Assembly (NCBI RefSeq): GCF_001949145.1
Contig: NW_019091482.1
Location: 510,116-574,115 of the forward strand
Source of the DNA: Acanthaster planci
Lineage: Eukaryota > Echinodermata > Asteroidea > Valvatida > Acanthasteridae
DNA length: 64,000 nt
Reading direction: 5' to 3'
The position numbers were made by a program, and so were the translations under genes. Position 1 is the stretch's first letter; each line of letters opens with the position of its first letter. The notes below the pieces were generated by a model. That model was not told the origin of the DNA. It saw nothing but the letters and a program-made list of their open reading frames with translations, and made no database searches. Of this stretch, positions 12,481-25,461 are shown one piece after another.

Positions 12481-15400
12481 ACACTCCCATACTTCGCTTA
12501 TGTTGTCATTATTTACGGCAATGTATAAAGGCTTTAAGGAGTGTTATATGAGAACCCTTGGCACATTTAGGGACTACATGTATAATTGCAAGATAGCTGG
12601 GGAAGGCTAGGAAATCCAGATTCATGTTATTCTTTTTTCTTCTTCTTCTTTCTATGTTAAAACACAAAACAAACATAAATTAGAAAGTAAAAGCACGAGA
12701 TTAAGGACATTGGTGGGCCAAGAAAAAGATGTAAAAAAAATGGTCACCATTCATATACATTTGAAATGCTTCCATAGGGTCTACACAATTGGAATTTAAA
12801 TTTCCATTTTTTATAATGATGACTGAGGGTTTGATTTTTCATAGCAATCTTATGTTCTATATCGTACTAATCAATGATTATGTAACAATAATCTTAACCT
12901 CAAAAAGGAAGGAAAGTTTTATGTTATTCTTGCTTTTGCTAAAATATGTTTACAATTAGTAAATGTTAGTGCTTGTTGAACGACAAGCCTCGGATCTGTA
13001 TTCATCTTTCCTTTCTTTTTTGCTGTTTTTTTTTCCAACTAACTCGCATAACCATTCAAAACTGAGCCTTTTTGTACTCTGTCTTGCGTCGAAATGCATA
13101 CAAACAACCGTACTGGGAATGATGAAATCCGCTTATACGCGTAAGGCGCCACACGTACATGTATAGCGTTGCTCATTATCAACTCGTATCTGCCAAGGTC
13201 TGTTTAACGGCCAAACACGGGTGAACACGTAATGAGCCAAACCCTGCAAGCATTAACGGGCAGTGGCATCGGTCTGAGTGACACGAAAAAGACACTACCA
13301 TTCAAAATTATTGGTAGAGCAGCTGTGGTTCGTATGGACTTCCCCCGTTTTCCAAGGGGGGGGGAGGCGCTACATTCCAGGTTTATGTGCCAAGGGATGT
13401 TAATGAGGTGGTATTTTCTACAGTGAAAACAAGCCAATAAGCCAGGAAAATGCTACTGCATAGCTAATAATGGAATGTGGCCGTCAGCTGAACATAACGT
13501 TGCTTGAAAGTGGTTCATGTTTTGTACATCTGAAAATACAAAGCGATACAACTATCATTCGGATTTTGCGTTCCATAAAAAGAGTAGGCCTTCTAGGATT
13601 TTGTTTGAACGTTTGAACTTTTTTTTTTCAAGAATGAGCGTATACAGCTTGACAATAGTTTGAATAACATCGGTCGACTATAAGAACTCCCCACTGTTTA
13701 AAGCGAATGATAATTAGGGGCCCAAGTAGAAATTAATGAACTAATTGTTGTTTATGGGCAGGGGGCATAGGCTTAGATGGCTCGAAATGGCGCGACAACC
13801 TGTGTAATATGCACGTGCCAAACAAATTGGTGAGCCTACAAAATGAGTGAATATTGTGATGGGGTAGGCCTTGTGCTCCATTAGCTGATGATCTGCGCTT
13901 TAAAATGTACATAAAATAAATAATTGATGCTGATCAAGCCATTATGCCAATTACGAGTAGGCCTACAATGGGTCGGTCCTTCCAGTCTATAATAAGTATG
14001 AAACTTCAAGTTTAAATTTATGTTTACAAACCAAAATACAAATTCTTCGGTCTTTTCGCACTGGTACCAAAGCCCTGTAGTGCAATCACGTATATTTTTT
14101 CTAAAATTGAAGCATATGTTTTGAAAGCTCGTTTTATGGAAGTATTTTTTGACTTTGTTTTTAAGAGGAATGCTTTTCCTAGTTTTTAGGGGCAGCGGTA
14201 AATTTTTCCAAGTAAATTAAAACCAACTCCGAAAAGATGTACGGTAACTCATAAAAAGGAACTTTAAAAAAATATCTCATAAAAACGAATTTGGAAAAAC
14301 ATATCCCGTAAAACCTATATTTCTTTCAAAAAATAGAATCAATGCCTCTAAATATAGGTCTCATAAAAACGAACTGGAGAGTATAAGTCTCGAACAAATG
14401 AACTTTGTGAAAAAATACTTCACATTTTAAAAATACATGTACAGACTTACAAGCACGACAGGATGATAAATCACTTAAATTACACTAAAACATTTTAGTG
14501 GTAGAATCATCGATAGAATACTAGCGTTCCTCTATTGAGATAACAGATCTTTGAGTTAGCAGTCCAGTATTCCAGATACTAATCCAGAAGTCCAGTATTT
14601 GCGCCCTTGGCCGTGCAGACAGCATTTTTACCACGTGACAATCGATAGCGTATCCAGCTTTTGTTGTCATATGAATTTCTTAGCACAACTTAAGCGACAA
14701 GCACCCGCTTGGAAGCGGAAATCCGTAAGAACACCTCCAAAAACAGCACTGTTTTCTTTTTAAATGCATAAATTTGGAACGCTCAGTGTTTTCAATTTTG
14801 TTCTTTTGGCAAGTTGAATGTTTATTATTCTTCTTTCTAATAGTATAAAAATGTTATTTTTGAATGACTTTAAAGACCCGTCAATTTTCAAGTAGGTTGT
14901 CGGTATCTGTATTTTTACAGCAGGGCCCGCACAGAACCGTACGGGCAGATACCTAGCCCTTGTTGTAGTTTCTTAAGTGTCGAAATTTACTTCAAGGAGT
15001 TAATATGGGGGGGGGGGCTTTTTATCATGATGGAGAAACAATATCAAAAGCCTTTACTTATGGTCCCAAAAACCTAGCTTTTGTTTCATGGTGTTGTTTT
15101 CTTAGTGTTTCGGTGCTAATACTTGATACATAAATATCAAAATTAAAATTTGATAAAATAAATATTAGAATGAAAATAAAAGTGAAAATATCCGTTAGGG
15201 GGGCAAATTCCTGCTTCCCCCCGCTGGATACGCCACTGGTAACAATGTAGACGTTCGTATCTCCTTCCTTTTCTGCGGGATTATGTAAACAGAGAGAGAT
15301 TTCATTTGTCTGCAACCCTACCAAGAGGAAGAAAATGCCAGGGCGATAGCTGCTACCATGTCGGCAGAAAAATGACACCATCAGCATGTCCAGTGGCAAA

Positions 15401-18400
15401 AGCACCTCTTGCATTTTACCGACGGGGGGAAATTTCGACTCTCCGAAGCCGGATTCATAATCAGATATCATTTTACACTCTAGACTCCGTACTGCTGCCT
15501 GAGAAGAGTCCCTGCATGAATGTATCGACCGATTCCATTGGATAAACATTCATAGTTGAGCAATGAAGAGTTGACATAGAGTCCATTTTCTCCGCAAGAC
15601 GGATCAGGCACGAAGAGGGGGGAGAAAGACAGTAAGAAACCAGCGTCCAAAGTTCGAGAGGCATGGATTTCTAGTAGACAGTTGGAGTACTATAAAGCCA
15701 GAGATGTCTGGAATTGACGGCTTGGACAGGAAGTCTATGGGAAGATAAAGCAAATTTTAAGGACTTCTGAATAAAAAATGGTTAAAATACTGAAAAGCCC
15801 CAATGTATAACTACTAAATTAACCCTGAAATGCATAATTACGAACTCAGCTACGACAAACTTCCAGTTTTAACAAAGACACATTTTCGGTCTAGGTGGAA
15901 ATATTCACAGGTGAATGCAAAAGCGAAGTGAATTTGACATCAACAAAAATTTCCTGCGAAATTTTGCTCAAGTTGAGATGTGTTCAACTTTTGTGAATTC
16001 GTAACAAATGCCTTTTGGAACGGACTATTTATACAATAGTTTGTAACTTCTGTCGGTTTCTTCTGTCGGCTATTAAAAAAAGAAAGAAATACAAAAGACC
16101 AAACAGACAGCACCCAAATGACGTACTATTAACACCGAATTGCAAATGCATTCTTCCTTCTTCCAATGAAAAAACCCACATAAGTTCGGTAAAACATTAA
16201 GACCTCTCGTCAACAATCTCTTAGAATAAGGTAGAATTCACAGCAGACCCAAACTGAAAATATTTTTTCTTAACTTCTTAGGACCCGACTTCCTGACACT
16301 GGATCATTCATATCACGAAGGATTATGGGTAAAGGAACTGGCGCAAACCAATTAATTTGTGTACTTGCACGACATACAGTTTGCTGGACGTAATCATCCA
16401 ATCACATGTACTGTTTTGACATCACCCTTCTAAAACAATCATCTCTTGGGGGCGCTTTATGTAAGCTGGGACCAGAGCCTTTTATATAAAGAGTTGTGAC
16501 GTGAGTGTGTCAAATGCTGGAGCCCGAATGGTTGATTATGAATCAGTGCACATGGACAATTAGCACATAACGTATCTGTAAGTCAGTAATTTAGATTTCA
16601 ATACTCTCTCTGTGTGCAGGCCTACGCAAAAGAGAGAGGTTGTGAACTAGATGAGTGGCACTCGTCCCCCCGTACGTACGAGCACCGCCCCATGAGCGAT
16701 TATATACATGGGGGAAAATTATGAAGACCCAGGAAGAGTCCCTCCTGTCTTAGAGTTGGAATTATTATGCATTTCCAGGAGTATATACGTCAATGATCAT
16801 CGCATTACAAAACGACAGGATTAACCCCCCACTTATTAAATAAAAAATCAGTCGCAATATTTTGTCACGCTTACATAGCGTCCATTCTTTTGCTGGAATT
16901 CCGTTCATCCGTTTTATACTCTCTTATCCCTTGCCAAAAAAGAATTACAAGATTAATCATCTGGTTATATGAACTTTCATATTTTTACCGTAAAAATTTA
17001 TGTCACATAACATTACACATCCAGTATGACACAAGAGAAAGTGATCAAACTTTGATATCCCATAATTATTATTTGAAGAAGCCCATAAGCTTTGCCTAAC
17101 AGGATATAACGTTGGCATATTGTTGGAATCATTTCCAAGGGCGGTTTGCTTTAGATCATGACCGAGCTCCAGGCTTGGTAATTAAGCAAGCAAAGGTCAA
17201 GGTTGAATAAGTCATATTCCCAGGCTGTAGTCAGTTCGTTACTTTATAGGGTATATGAGCGGATTTTCTAGCTTAATGTAGCGATTTTCAACATGAGAGA
17301 CCTGGATGGTCTTTTAGTTTAAAGTCAATTGAATGGTTAAACCGTTTAACTTGGCTGGGTTGGTCAACATTTGACCAACATAGCGGAAATTACTGACATA
17401 TTTGAATGGTTAACGCGTATCACGGTAGTCGTACCTTCATCTTTTTTACGATCTCCTGTAGCAAATGAATGCATGCTGATATCAAAACTCCAAGCACAGA
17501 AAGCACTAAAACCTGTTGTCTCTCAAAAGACGCCATTTCTCGCCATTGTGCCAGGCTTTGTTTATGAAACTTAGACGACATGACATGTCCTGTTTCTCGC
17601 CACGATATACACCAAGATGAATCTTGACATCACCTACGCGGGCCATGTCAGCATGACACGTTCTATTCCCTTGTGCAGTAGTGCGGTATCAAAGCCACAA
17701 ATTGACATTAATTGCAAATGAATTTAAATTAGGTCGACAAAAATCTCCTGGTAGTATTATTTATTTTCCATGAATCGACGTCATGATCGAATGAGCAAGA
17801 AGGAAAACTGAAGTGCCCACCAGGGTAAGTGTGTTCCACAACGACCTGTTAATTTAGCCTAACTCTTGCACTTCCAAAAGGCTGTAGAATTCAATTAGAA
17901 TGAACACCCATGTGTGATATGTGACCGAGGTTTCTTATTACCCTTCTCACACCATGGTATCCTTATAGACCTTTTTCACCCATGTGACTAAATGTAAACG
18001 ACACCACCACGAGTGGACCGCCTTGGCGACGGTGATCGCATATACTCCTACGGGCAGCTTCAACCACGTGCATGCGCCCGTGCGAACGCTGCACGCTTGA
18101 CTTGACTTGAATAGGTAGATTACCATCACAACACTATGCACTCATTACCATCACACCACATCATAGGTCCAGCACGATCGTGATATCAATGGAAAGAAGT
18201 CTATATTGTACGGTGCGCGCAATATGATCATATCCGAATTCAACTGAGAGAGTATGACAACAGCGGAAAAAGCTCCGCCAAAGGACTAAACTAGTGATAG
18301 CAAAAATAACACTGACGGGGTGCGAGAATCGCAGTGCTTTTAAAAAAGCCATGTATGAATTCTACCTTTGCGTTCTAGGAGTTGTACTGTGGGAAAGTTA

Positions 18401-18660
18401 CCCGGAGAAAAGACAAATTTCATTAACGACCTTTCACTTCCGGTATAATCGTCCCTATAGGTCTCCTTGTTAATGCACGTTTGCTTTCATTTTCATGTGC
18501 TTACATTGCGTTGCGAATATTTACCTACCTACAGTCGATGAGTTCTAAATTCAGTCAAGAATTGTTTAGATTTTAGAGAGATCAATCTTTGCTACGATAT
18601 TTCTCTTTATTTTTAACATATATTTAAGCCCATTTACTTGCTGCACGTTATTTGTCGTAT
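12481..18660. other. Long intergenic stretch without a recognised gene
   Basis: Contains repeat B copy 2 (14063-14420) and poly-pyrimidine and poly-G runs (for example around 13360 and 15006). The 163-codon minus-strand frame at 15058-15549 looks non-coding. No exon with motif support was found on either strand. Confidence 0.5.
14063..14420 (+). repeat. Dispersed repeat B, copy 2
   Basis: Starts with the same aaagccctgtagtgc block as 1330 and continues with a similar, diverged AT-rich series. Confidence 0.6.
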
Positions 18661-18738
18661 CCAAGGGTATCAGGGGTCAACTTTGGCTCTATAGTTCTCA
18701 AGAATGTCTACCTCTGCCGACGTCTATCTCTAGCTCAC

Positions 18739-18901
18739 NNNNNNNNNNNNNNNNNNNNNNNNNNNNNNNNNNNNNNNNNNNNNNNNNNNNNNNNNNNNNN
18801 NNNNNNNNNNNNNNNNNNNNNNNNNNNNNNNNNNNNNNNNNNNNNNNNNNNNNNNNNNNNNNNNNNNNNNNNNNNNNNNNNNNNNNNNNNNNNNNNNNNN
18901 N
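18739..18901. other. Assembly gap (163 N)
   Basis: A run of N; nothing can be said about its content. Frames that cross it are meaningless. Confidence 0.99.
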
Positions 18902-19036
18902 GTAGGGAGCCAACCCACGCCTTTGTATTCGGCTCGGTAAAATGGCCGCTGGTTGGCTTCTTTTTCATACAAAGGCGTTGCAAGTCCAGGTTTTTTTTAT
19001 ATACGTCCGTGCTCTAGCTCTTCAAATAACAGCATA

Positions 19037-19311
19037 CTAGGTAATCGTGTGAGGGCGCCATACCAATTTCCTGTTCCCACAAACCCTCTCTTCCAAGTAC
19101 ATTAGTATTTCGGCCTCTCCCCAACTGTAGTCCCTTCGAAAAACATCCCACGTCAGCCAGAGTTGAAAAACATGATGTTTATATTTCCTTTTTCCCTTGG
19201 CAGTAAGGTGGGACATATATCCAGCAAGTCCCAACAGACTTCTGTCATGGGGCAGCCATCTCGCTTTTCTACCATTCAAAGTAATGTAACCAAACTGGGG
19301 CTGGAAGGAAA
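19037..19311 (-). CDS. Unrecognised minus-strand terminal exon candidate
   Basis: An open frame of about 90 codons runs from a good acceptor (ccttccttccag, just above 19311) to a TAG at 19037. No in-frame ATG occurs, and a TGA lies shortly upstream of the acceptor, so it reads as a last exon. The peptide has many aromatic and basic residues (for example FGYITLNGRKARWLPHDRS, then LWLTWDVFRRDYSWGEAE) and ends WRPHTIT. I do not recognise the family. It lacks the sialyltransferase VS motif, so I do not join it to the GT29 gene upstream. It lies between exact 16-bp inverted repeats at 18669 and 19470 and next to a 163-base gap, so it could also be part of a mobile element. Confidence 0.4.
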
Positions 19312-20856
19312 CATAGTCTGCTTCCTTTAATCAATATATGAAGTTAAATCACTACTGCCAAGGGGGCTCCAGGGAACGAGAAAAACATGGCAGTATCTTG
19401 ATAAAGGTCTGTTGGAAAGCGGGCAGGTAGACAAACCGTGACGTCATTGTTTTACCTCCATAGAGCCTGAAAGTTGACCCCTGATGGCGCGCTTCCGGTA
19501 CACTTTACTGGCAAAAAAGGTTTAAAATTCTTTCATTCGCAAGTTCTTATAAAAGTAACCTTTCAACAATAATTTACAATTGATTTATAACAACTGAAAA
19601 ATTACCTGACCGGGAAGAGATTTGGCAAAAATTGACATCTCACTTCCGAAAATCTATCCTACATAAAGAACAGTGCAATTTGGTGTTCTCTTACGCTGGT
19701 GAACAGTAACGAAATTTTGTTTTATGGTAGTCTTTCGGTAAAAGATAAAATAAAATGGATGAAACTATAAGCATTTTACAAGAAATAAACTTAAAGGAAT
19801 AATCTACGTCTACAAAAGGTTCTGAAGTTTAATCTAAGAACTGCGTCAGGTCAACGCTCCTGAATCTAGAACCCATCGACTACAGGTTGGTAACTACATG
19901 TACATGTATTTGCAGCGTTGTCTAACGTAGACACATGAAATGAAAACAAACGCGCATTTTTACAAGGACACCTGGAAACAATATTGCTGGAAGTGACTGT
20001 TCGTTGATGAAACTCGTTTTGTACACATCTCCGGGTGCCTTTTTCAAAATATAACTTGAAGAACACAAAGGTAAACGTCTGAAACGAATATTTATTGGGA
20101 TGGTTTCAGTTAGGAATCATTCTGCCCAAAATTGTCGAGCGCGATAGGACAGCGCCATGTAAAATCCCCTTGAGCGGACTGCGCGAGGGTTGCGAATTAG
20201 GTCACTGCGTGACCTTTTACTTTCATGCTTCATTGCTTAGCAGCTGTTGCAAATTCACGTATATTGTCAACTTTTTACCTGGAGGCGTGCCACTGCATTG
20301 CGACGGCTCAGCCACGGTTCTTGCTAAAAAGACGTCTCAAGTTTCCTTCTGTTCTCTTTGGCTAAGTTTCCACTTCGGATAATGGAATAAGATGTTGTAT
20401 CGTAAAGCCCAACGGGCGTAGATGGCTTTCTCTGAGAGGAAGCGATGGGTCGGTCTTCCCGTCACACGCTGATTTTCCCGGTATACCGTACACTCATCCT
20501 CGGAGAATTTTTCAAAATAGTGGTACCGGACAGTCGAGTTTGGGTGAATTCTATGGAGTGACGGAATAATTATAAAGTGTTAATTTTTCCCTTTTATTCT
20601 TCAAAATCTCTCTCTGTGATAAACAGTGGCTACATTTAACAAGAACCCTGGCCGCGATCTCCCTGCAAGGATGACATTAATGAACAGTCCGGTAAAGCTT
20701 TAACATTGAACACACGTCGATCTTGAAAATGAAAAGTCTGATTCGTCGAAGTCCTGAAATATAATTACGTCTTCCTTCAGCCATTTAGCACAGATGTTCT
20801 CTCAGTTTTCGGATTGCGGTTTCTGCATTTCGTCTGATAATGCTCTACAAATATAC

Positions 20857-20935
20857 CAGCCGGGCATGTTCCTGACACTGCGTTAATCTAGCCGTGGTAG
20901 CTATAGGATGTGCATGGCAGCCATCTTTCCGGTAA
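20857..20935 (-). CDS. Weak candidate next exon of the sialyltransferase
   Basis: After an acceptor (caaaagcag) at 20935, the phase left by the previous exon gives SYRKDGCHAHP, then TQCQEHARL, ending at a possible donor (gtatat) at 20856. The YRK and C-x-EHA spacing resembles the segment after sialylmotif S in ST6GalNAc proteins, but motif III (normally like HYYE) is not matched. It may be chance. Confidence 0.22.
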
Positions 20936-21187
20936 CTGCTTTTGTTGATACAGGGGGACAGCACAAAAGGTCTACTCCTGTGTATCCCTGTGAAACAAAA
21001 TCTCTTACTGGAAAAGTGGTTGCCACGAACAGCCTCTATGAGCTTATTCCAACAATCAAGTAGCTGCATGGTGACGTCAAAAAATTGTTAGGGCATGGAA
21101 CCAATCCAGACAAAAGGTCATCTTTTGCTAATTAGCTACGCACACTTTCTTTAGTAAACACAGAGTCCATTCTGGAGTTAACTTATA

Positions 21188-21310
21188 GGCTGCGTCCAAA
21201 TCACTTGGCTGCGGCTTGAAATTACACACGACTCAATGGGAACCAGTTACAGCCACTACCATAGACCCGTGTATAATTTCTAGCCGCAGCCAAGTAATTC
21301 GGACGCGGCC
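21188..21310. mobile_element. Short MITE (123 bp)
   Basis: The left end ggctgcgtccaaatcacttg pairs with the right end caagtaattcggacgcggcc, and the match continues inward (gctgcggct/agccgcagc). TTA flanks each side or nearly so, which would fit a PIF/Harbinger-type target. It lies 58 bp below sialyltransferase exon 3. Confidence 0.6.
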
Positions 21311-21367
21311 TTATTTTCATCATCACCTGAAACAACTTAAGTATTCGTTTAACTTGACATCACTTAC

Positions 21368-24297
21368 GAACAATAATCCGCGGGTACCATTCCGTAGACA
21401 TGGATCTTCTCACATATGTCTAAAGCAACCAGCATTGTATACCATCCAGTTGACGGCCGAGACTTTGTTATATCGCTAAAAAGAAATTTAAAGAAACAAG
21501 AAGAAGTTCCTGTAAGGCCAAAAAAATCTTTTGTCTTTGCGGTCAGCGCATGCGTCAATTTCAAGCATGCACGTCGAAGTTTGTTTTTCTTGGACTGGCC
21601 TCCGTCCCTGTTATACATAGGGACTTTAAGCTAGCTCCGGTTGAACGTGTGCGATTAGCACTGTCAATTGGATGCTGAATATTTAAGTTTTTTTGTCAGG
21701 CCAAAAGCAATACTTCAGCATGAAACACATTTAAGCATGACGTGAAAAAGAGGACCCCTCTCCTTGCTAAGCCTCTGTTTATCACAGTTAGCTAATTTTT
21801 TTTTGAATATCATAAATCATTTTTCGACTTTGTTTTCAAATCATTGGTTATTATGTTAAATCATACACAACTGAATAATGTATGGTGAAGTTATTTTCGG
21901 TAATGAAGAGGAAAAAGCTATTCTATCAGCTCCTGCTTGATTTGTGCATTGAGCGGGCATCGTTTCCTCATTTACATGTACATACACCCGGCAAAATTCT
22001 GCCGGATTCATTACCCACTACCTCGCTCTACGTTTGGAGGACGTCTGTAAGACGTCTGAAGACTACGTACGGGACGGGAACCAGTGTATGTTTTTCTCTG
22101 CGAGAGCTGCAACAGCGCCCTCTTTTGCCGCTTACCTCAACATTTTTGCGGGCAACTTGCTCGATCTTTTTACTCGAGGCGATAGATCACCGACGAGTTC
22201 GATGTTAAACAGTGATACCAGACTATGGATTCAAAGTTGTTTGTTGTAGCTCATAATCATAACAAAGCTGGTCTAGTCCCTTGACTCGACAACGTGTGTC
22301 TGCAATTGTCTGTACAATCCAAACCCGATGGAGGAGGGGGAAAAAGCCGCTTCGCTGCATCAATTGTGGAACATTAGTCTGACCAGAGACAAACTATTTT
22401 TGGCCTAAGTAATGTACAGTGAACAGACAGCGCCATGTATCTCAGACCACTCAACGTGGTCAGGAAACTTCTCTCGCGCGCCAACCTATTACAGCCAGTT
22501 AATGTTGGATTTTACTCCCCCAAAAAAATCTGCTTGAGGAAAGTTTTTGTATACCAGCAAATTCTTCAACCTTGCAATTGCGCTTTGACCAAACATGCAC
22601 AATGCTTTAAATACGTTAACTGCGGAAACGATTCGGCGTTAAGTGGTTAAAAGGGCGCAAGTCTGATTGGGACCAACGGATTTTTTTGAGAAATCAAACC
22701 ACCTTTCTTCACGGAGTTCCCGATTTCTCAATGTTTAAAAAATTGTTTTGAATACATAAGACAAATTTTATACACATTTACCTTTTAACGATGGTTGGGG
22801 CGCCTATCCATAGGTAATTTTTGGAGTGCGTTGATCGCACGATGCGTTCACGCGTTTCACTTTCACGGACACAAAAATCGATCCATTAACATAACACACG
22901 TGTGCGTTGCGTTCGGTTGTCAAAAACGCCCCGGGACCGAATTTTACGGATACGCAATGCTTGGCGCAAGTGTTGACGCGCGTATGGGAGGCGCCTTTAC
23001 TTTACTTTTAAAGTAACGGACGCACACGCCCTGAATCCTGACATTACGTGACACATCTTGCATTGTGTCATGTTCTATATTTGCCACTTTAGGCTGGCGG
23101 GATCTACAATTTTAACGCATCCAGGGGCATTGTTTGGTTCGGGAACCAGACTAGTTTGCAATACGTTGTATACAACCATGTATACATGTCCTTGAAAACT
23201 AGACCAATTAAAGCCCGGAGTAAGAACCAAGCATAACGGGTGCATTTCAGCCGATCATTTCACGACGAATGAAGGCGTTGAGTATCTTATAACAGACTGA
23301 AGGTATTTACTTTTGGAACCCAAAATTATTGCAAAATGTAACATTGAAAATGATGAACATTGCTTTGCATAACAAGGAACTTGGTGCAAATGGTCGTTTC
23401 TAAAAAGATTTCATAAAACAAAATCCCCCTTCTGTGACTCACAAAGAGCGTCCAGTTTCAAAGTAGAACAGTGATTCAGCATGTTTTTCACCGTCTGGCG
23501 TCAAAGAGACGATCTGCGTTCGGTGTCCGTATTTTTTGGATACCTCTAAGACCTTCCTCCTGTAATAATCTGTCCTGTTGTCTAGATACAGACCCCACAC
23601 AAAGATGGCGCCGTCTGGCATCGGGACCCGGACAGCGACTGGGGCAGAAAGGAAGTTCATGACCCGCACAGTAGTCCGAGTTCCCACATCTCTCCGGTGA
23701 CCTTTCACCGGGGCAAGATTCATCCTTATGACGCAGGCGTGGCGGTCTATCTCTTGGCCAGCACCTTTGTCTTGTAGAATTCCTGAACTTGACACCAGAG
23801 CACACGATGAATATTTCAGAGTGATCGCCTGTAAATTTTGCAGTTTAAAAAAGTAAATACATTTATTAAAACGCAGTATGAGGTATTACGCATGGTCCCT
23901 GCCCAGCCGTGAGGAACGAATCCAAAGTTTTTTTTGTAATATCCGCTCAGTTTTCGCATACAAATTAGCTGTAAATGATTTTGTAGGAAGATAAAGGCTC
24001 CGGCGGAGTTCAAGTTGGCAAAACAAAATGGAAAACTTTCCCCCATACCTGGTCATTCAGCATGGACCTATAGAAACGAAGAGTACCGTGCACTGATGGA
24101 GGTCCCGCCGAGGAGGGCAGCGCCCTCCACCGTTGGATGAGGCCCCTGAAGATGGCGTTAGAATTTAGCAAATGGGTCTTTTTTGAAATGATGCCGTAGT
24201 GGAGAGGGTTGGATACCATTGGGGATAGCATGGCAGACATTACAAACAACGTGGCCACTATCCCTAACGCTGCAACATACAGAGCAAGAGGCTTCAT
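21368..24297 (-). CDS. ST6GalNAc-type sialyltransferase (GT29), three exons, C-terminus not found
   Basis: Exons: 24297-24049, 23828-23443 and 21475-21368. Phases agree (249, 386, 108 bp) and give 247 residues before the last donor. Residues about 4-24 (LALYVAALGIVATLFVMSAM) form a type II signal anchor followed by a stem. Exon 2 carries sialylmotif L: SSCALVSSSGIL, then EIDRHACVIRMNLAPVKG and DVGTRTT, then FVWGLYLDNR. Exon 3 carries sialylmotif S: PSTGWYTMLVALDICEKIHV, then YGMVPADYC. RMN.AP and DVG.RT fit the ST6GalNAc III-VI branch, Golgi enzymes that add alpha-2,6 sialic acid from CMP-Neu5Ac to GalNAc. Motif III and the VS motif (HxxxxE) should follow below 21368; only weak candidates are seen. 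The ATG at 24297 starts the signal anchor; the frame is open further upstream, so a longer start is possible. Confidence 0.92.
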
Positions 24298-25218
24298 GGG
24301 GTATTTGACCTGCCTCGAGGTGGCACAAATAATATCTCCGAAAACCAGCCTGTGTGAGTATAAATAGATCAAAATTCGCAATGTCGTTTCTACACGAATC
24401 ACTACATGAAAGATGGTTTTAAAAGCCCCCCATCAATTTAACTGATAAACAGTGCACAAAATAACCAAATCATACGCCGTTCAGTAGTTGAGAAATACGA
24501 GCGCATTCGTCTTTGTCTACTTATACTGAGCTTCACTTTTAAACCGATAAGTCGGCTAAACCTGAGCATGCCTTACATCTCTTTGATGGGGTTGTGTACT
24601 TACCCTCAGTCTGTGTACGCCTACAGAATTGAAGCCAAAAAGCCTATGGAACTGGCAAAATTAAGGTTCTCTCTTATATTTGTTCATTGCTTTGAATCGA
24701 CAGAACCATCTGTTGCTATATGTAAGTGGCTGATTTCCATGAATGTTCCCCCAGCCAATCGCAGTGCATTTGTTTCCGCACGATTGATGAAAACATTCGT
24801 TCGACAATGTCTGGTACAGCTGTTGTACAAGAGCAGTTTTCTCACATACCCGAGACCAAAATCAATCAATGTGTACATAACTGATAATCTCATGCGCAGT
24901 TCATGCATGTAAGGCCTATAAGGTCTTTTTCGAGTAATGCTTCGGTCACTTTCGAGAAGTGATCCGTGACTCGAAAAATTTTCCCTTAAATTTAGGTGAA
25001 GTCAGGTGTACGTATTTCAAAGATCCATTGGAACAAAAAAAGTATTTCACCTTTCTTATTTCCGGCCGTACAGACCTACACAATGTGGGTGTGTTCTGTC
25101 ACATTAAAGGGTACAGGCAATGAATTTTTCCTACACAGACTTTTTATGCAACTTTGTATTCTTTTCACGTGCAGAAATATTATTTGAAAACCTTTAATTA
25201 GTGCATTAATTGAACACT

Positions 25219-25461
25219 CTACTTTTCAAAACATGTAAAATTGTCCGTGTTTTTAGTGTAGGATGCAGTTGTTATGATGTCATTCAGGGGCCACCGCAGA
25301 AGGGCAAAGGCGGCCAGTGGAATCAACGTCTGGACATAGTCTTGGGTGCCGTCTTTTGGGTTATGTAGGAATGGCACTGTTCGGATTAATCTTTGCTCTC
25401 CAAATTGCGAACCCTTAAATTGCTCAATGAAAGCATTACCGAGGGGGTCGCTTGTTTGCAT
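25219..25461 (-). CDS. Possible small membrane protein ORF (80 aa)
   Basis: A single-exon frame with a true ATG at 25461 and an in-frame TGA two codons upstream. The composition looks protein-like: MQTSDPLGNAFIEQFKGSQF, then RTVPFLHNPKDGTQDYVQ, then a hydrophobic stretch LIPLAAFALLRW. I do not recognise it. It lies about 0.9 kb upstream of the sialyltransferase on the same strand and could be an unrelated microprotein or a chance ORF. Confidence 0.3.
   Translation of the reverse strand: MQTSDPLGNAFIEQFKGSQFGEQRLIRTVPFLHNPKDGTQDYVQTLIPLAAFALLRWPLNDIITTASYTKNTDNFTCFEK

Larger units (their letters stand above)
18669..19485. repeat. Inverted repeat pair flanking gap and orphan exon
   Basis: The block atcaggggtcaacttt at 18669-18684 is repeated exactly in reverse complement at 19470-19485, and the match continues inward imperfectly (ggctctat). 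The arms enclose about 785 bp holding the assembly gap and the orphan exon. It could be a terminal-inverted-repeat transposon; no target-site duplication could be read. Confidence 0.5.

Noticed and set aside
15058-15549. 163-codon minus-strand frame
   Set aside because: No family motifs; contains a low-complexity FIFILIFIL stretch from AT-rich DNA and a poly-G/C block typical of dispersed repeats; no splice support.
19037-19311. Joining this exon to the sialyltransferase as its last exon
   Set aside because: No HxxxxE VS motif or motif III, and it lies 2 kb beyond with an inverted-repeat boundary between.
24568-24912. 114-codon plus-strand frame upstream of the sialyltransferase
   Set aside because: No motif or splice support; overlapping frames on the other strand are equally open.
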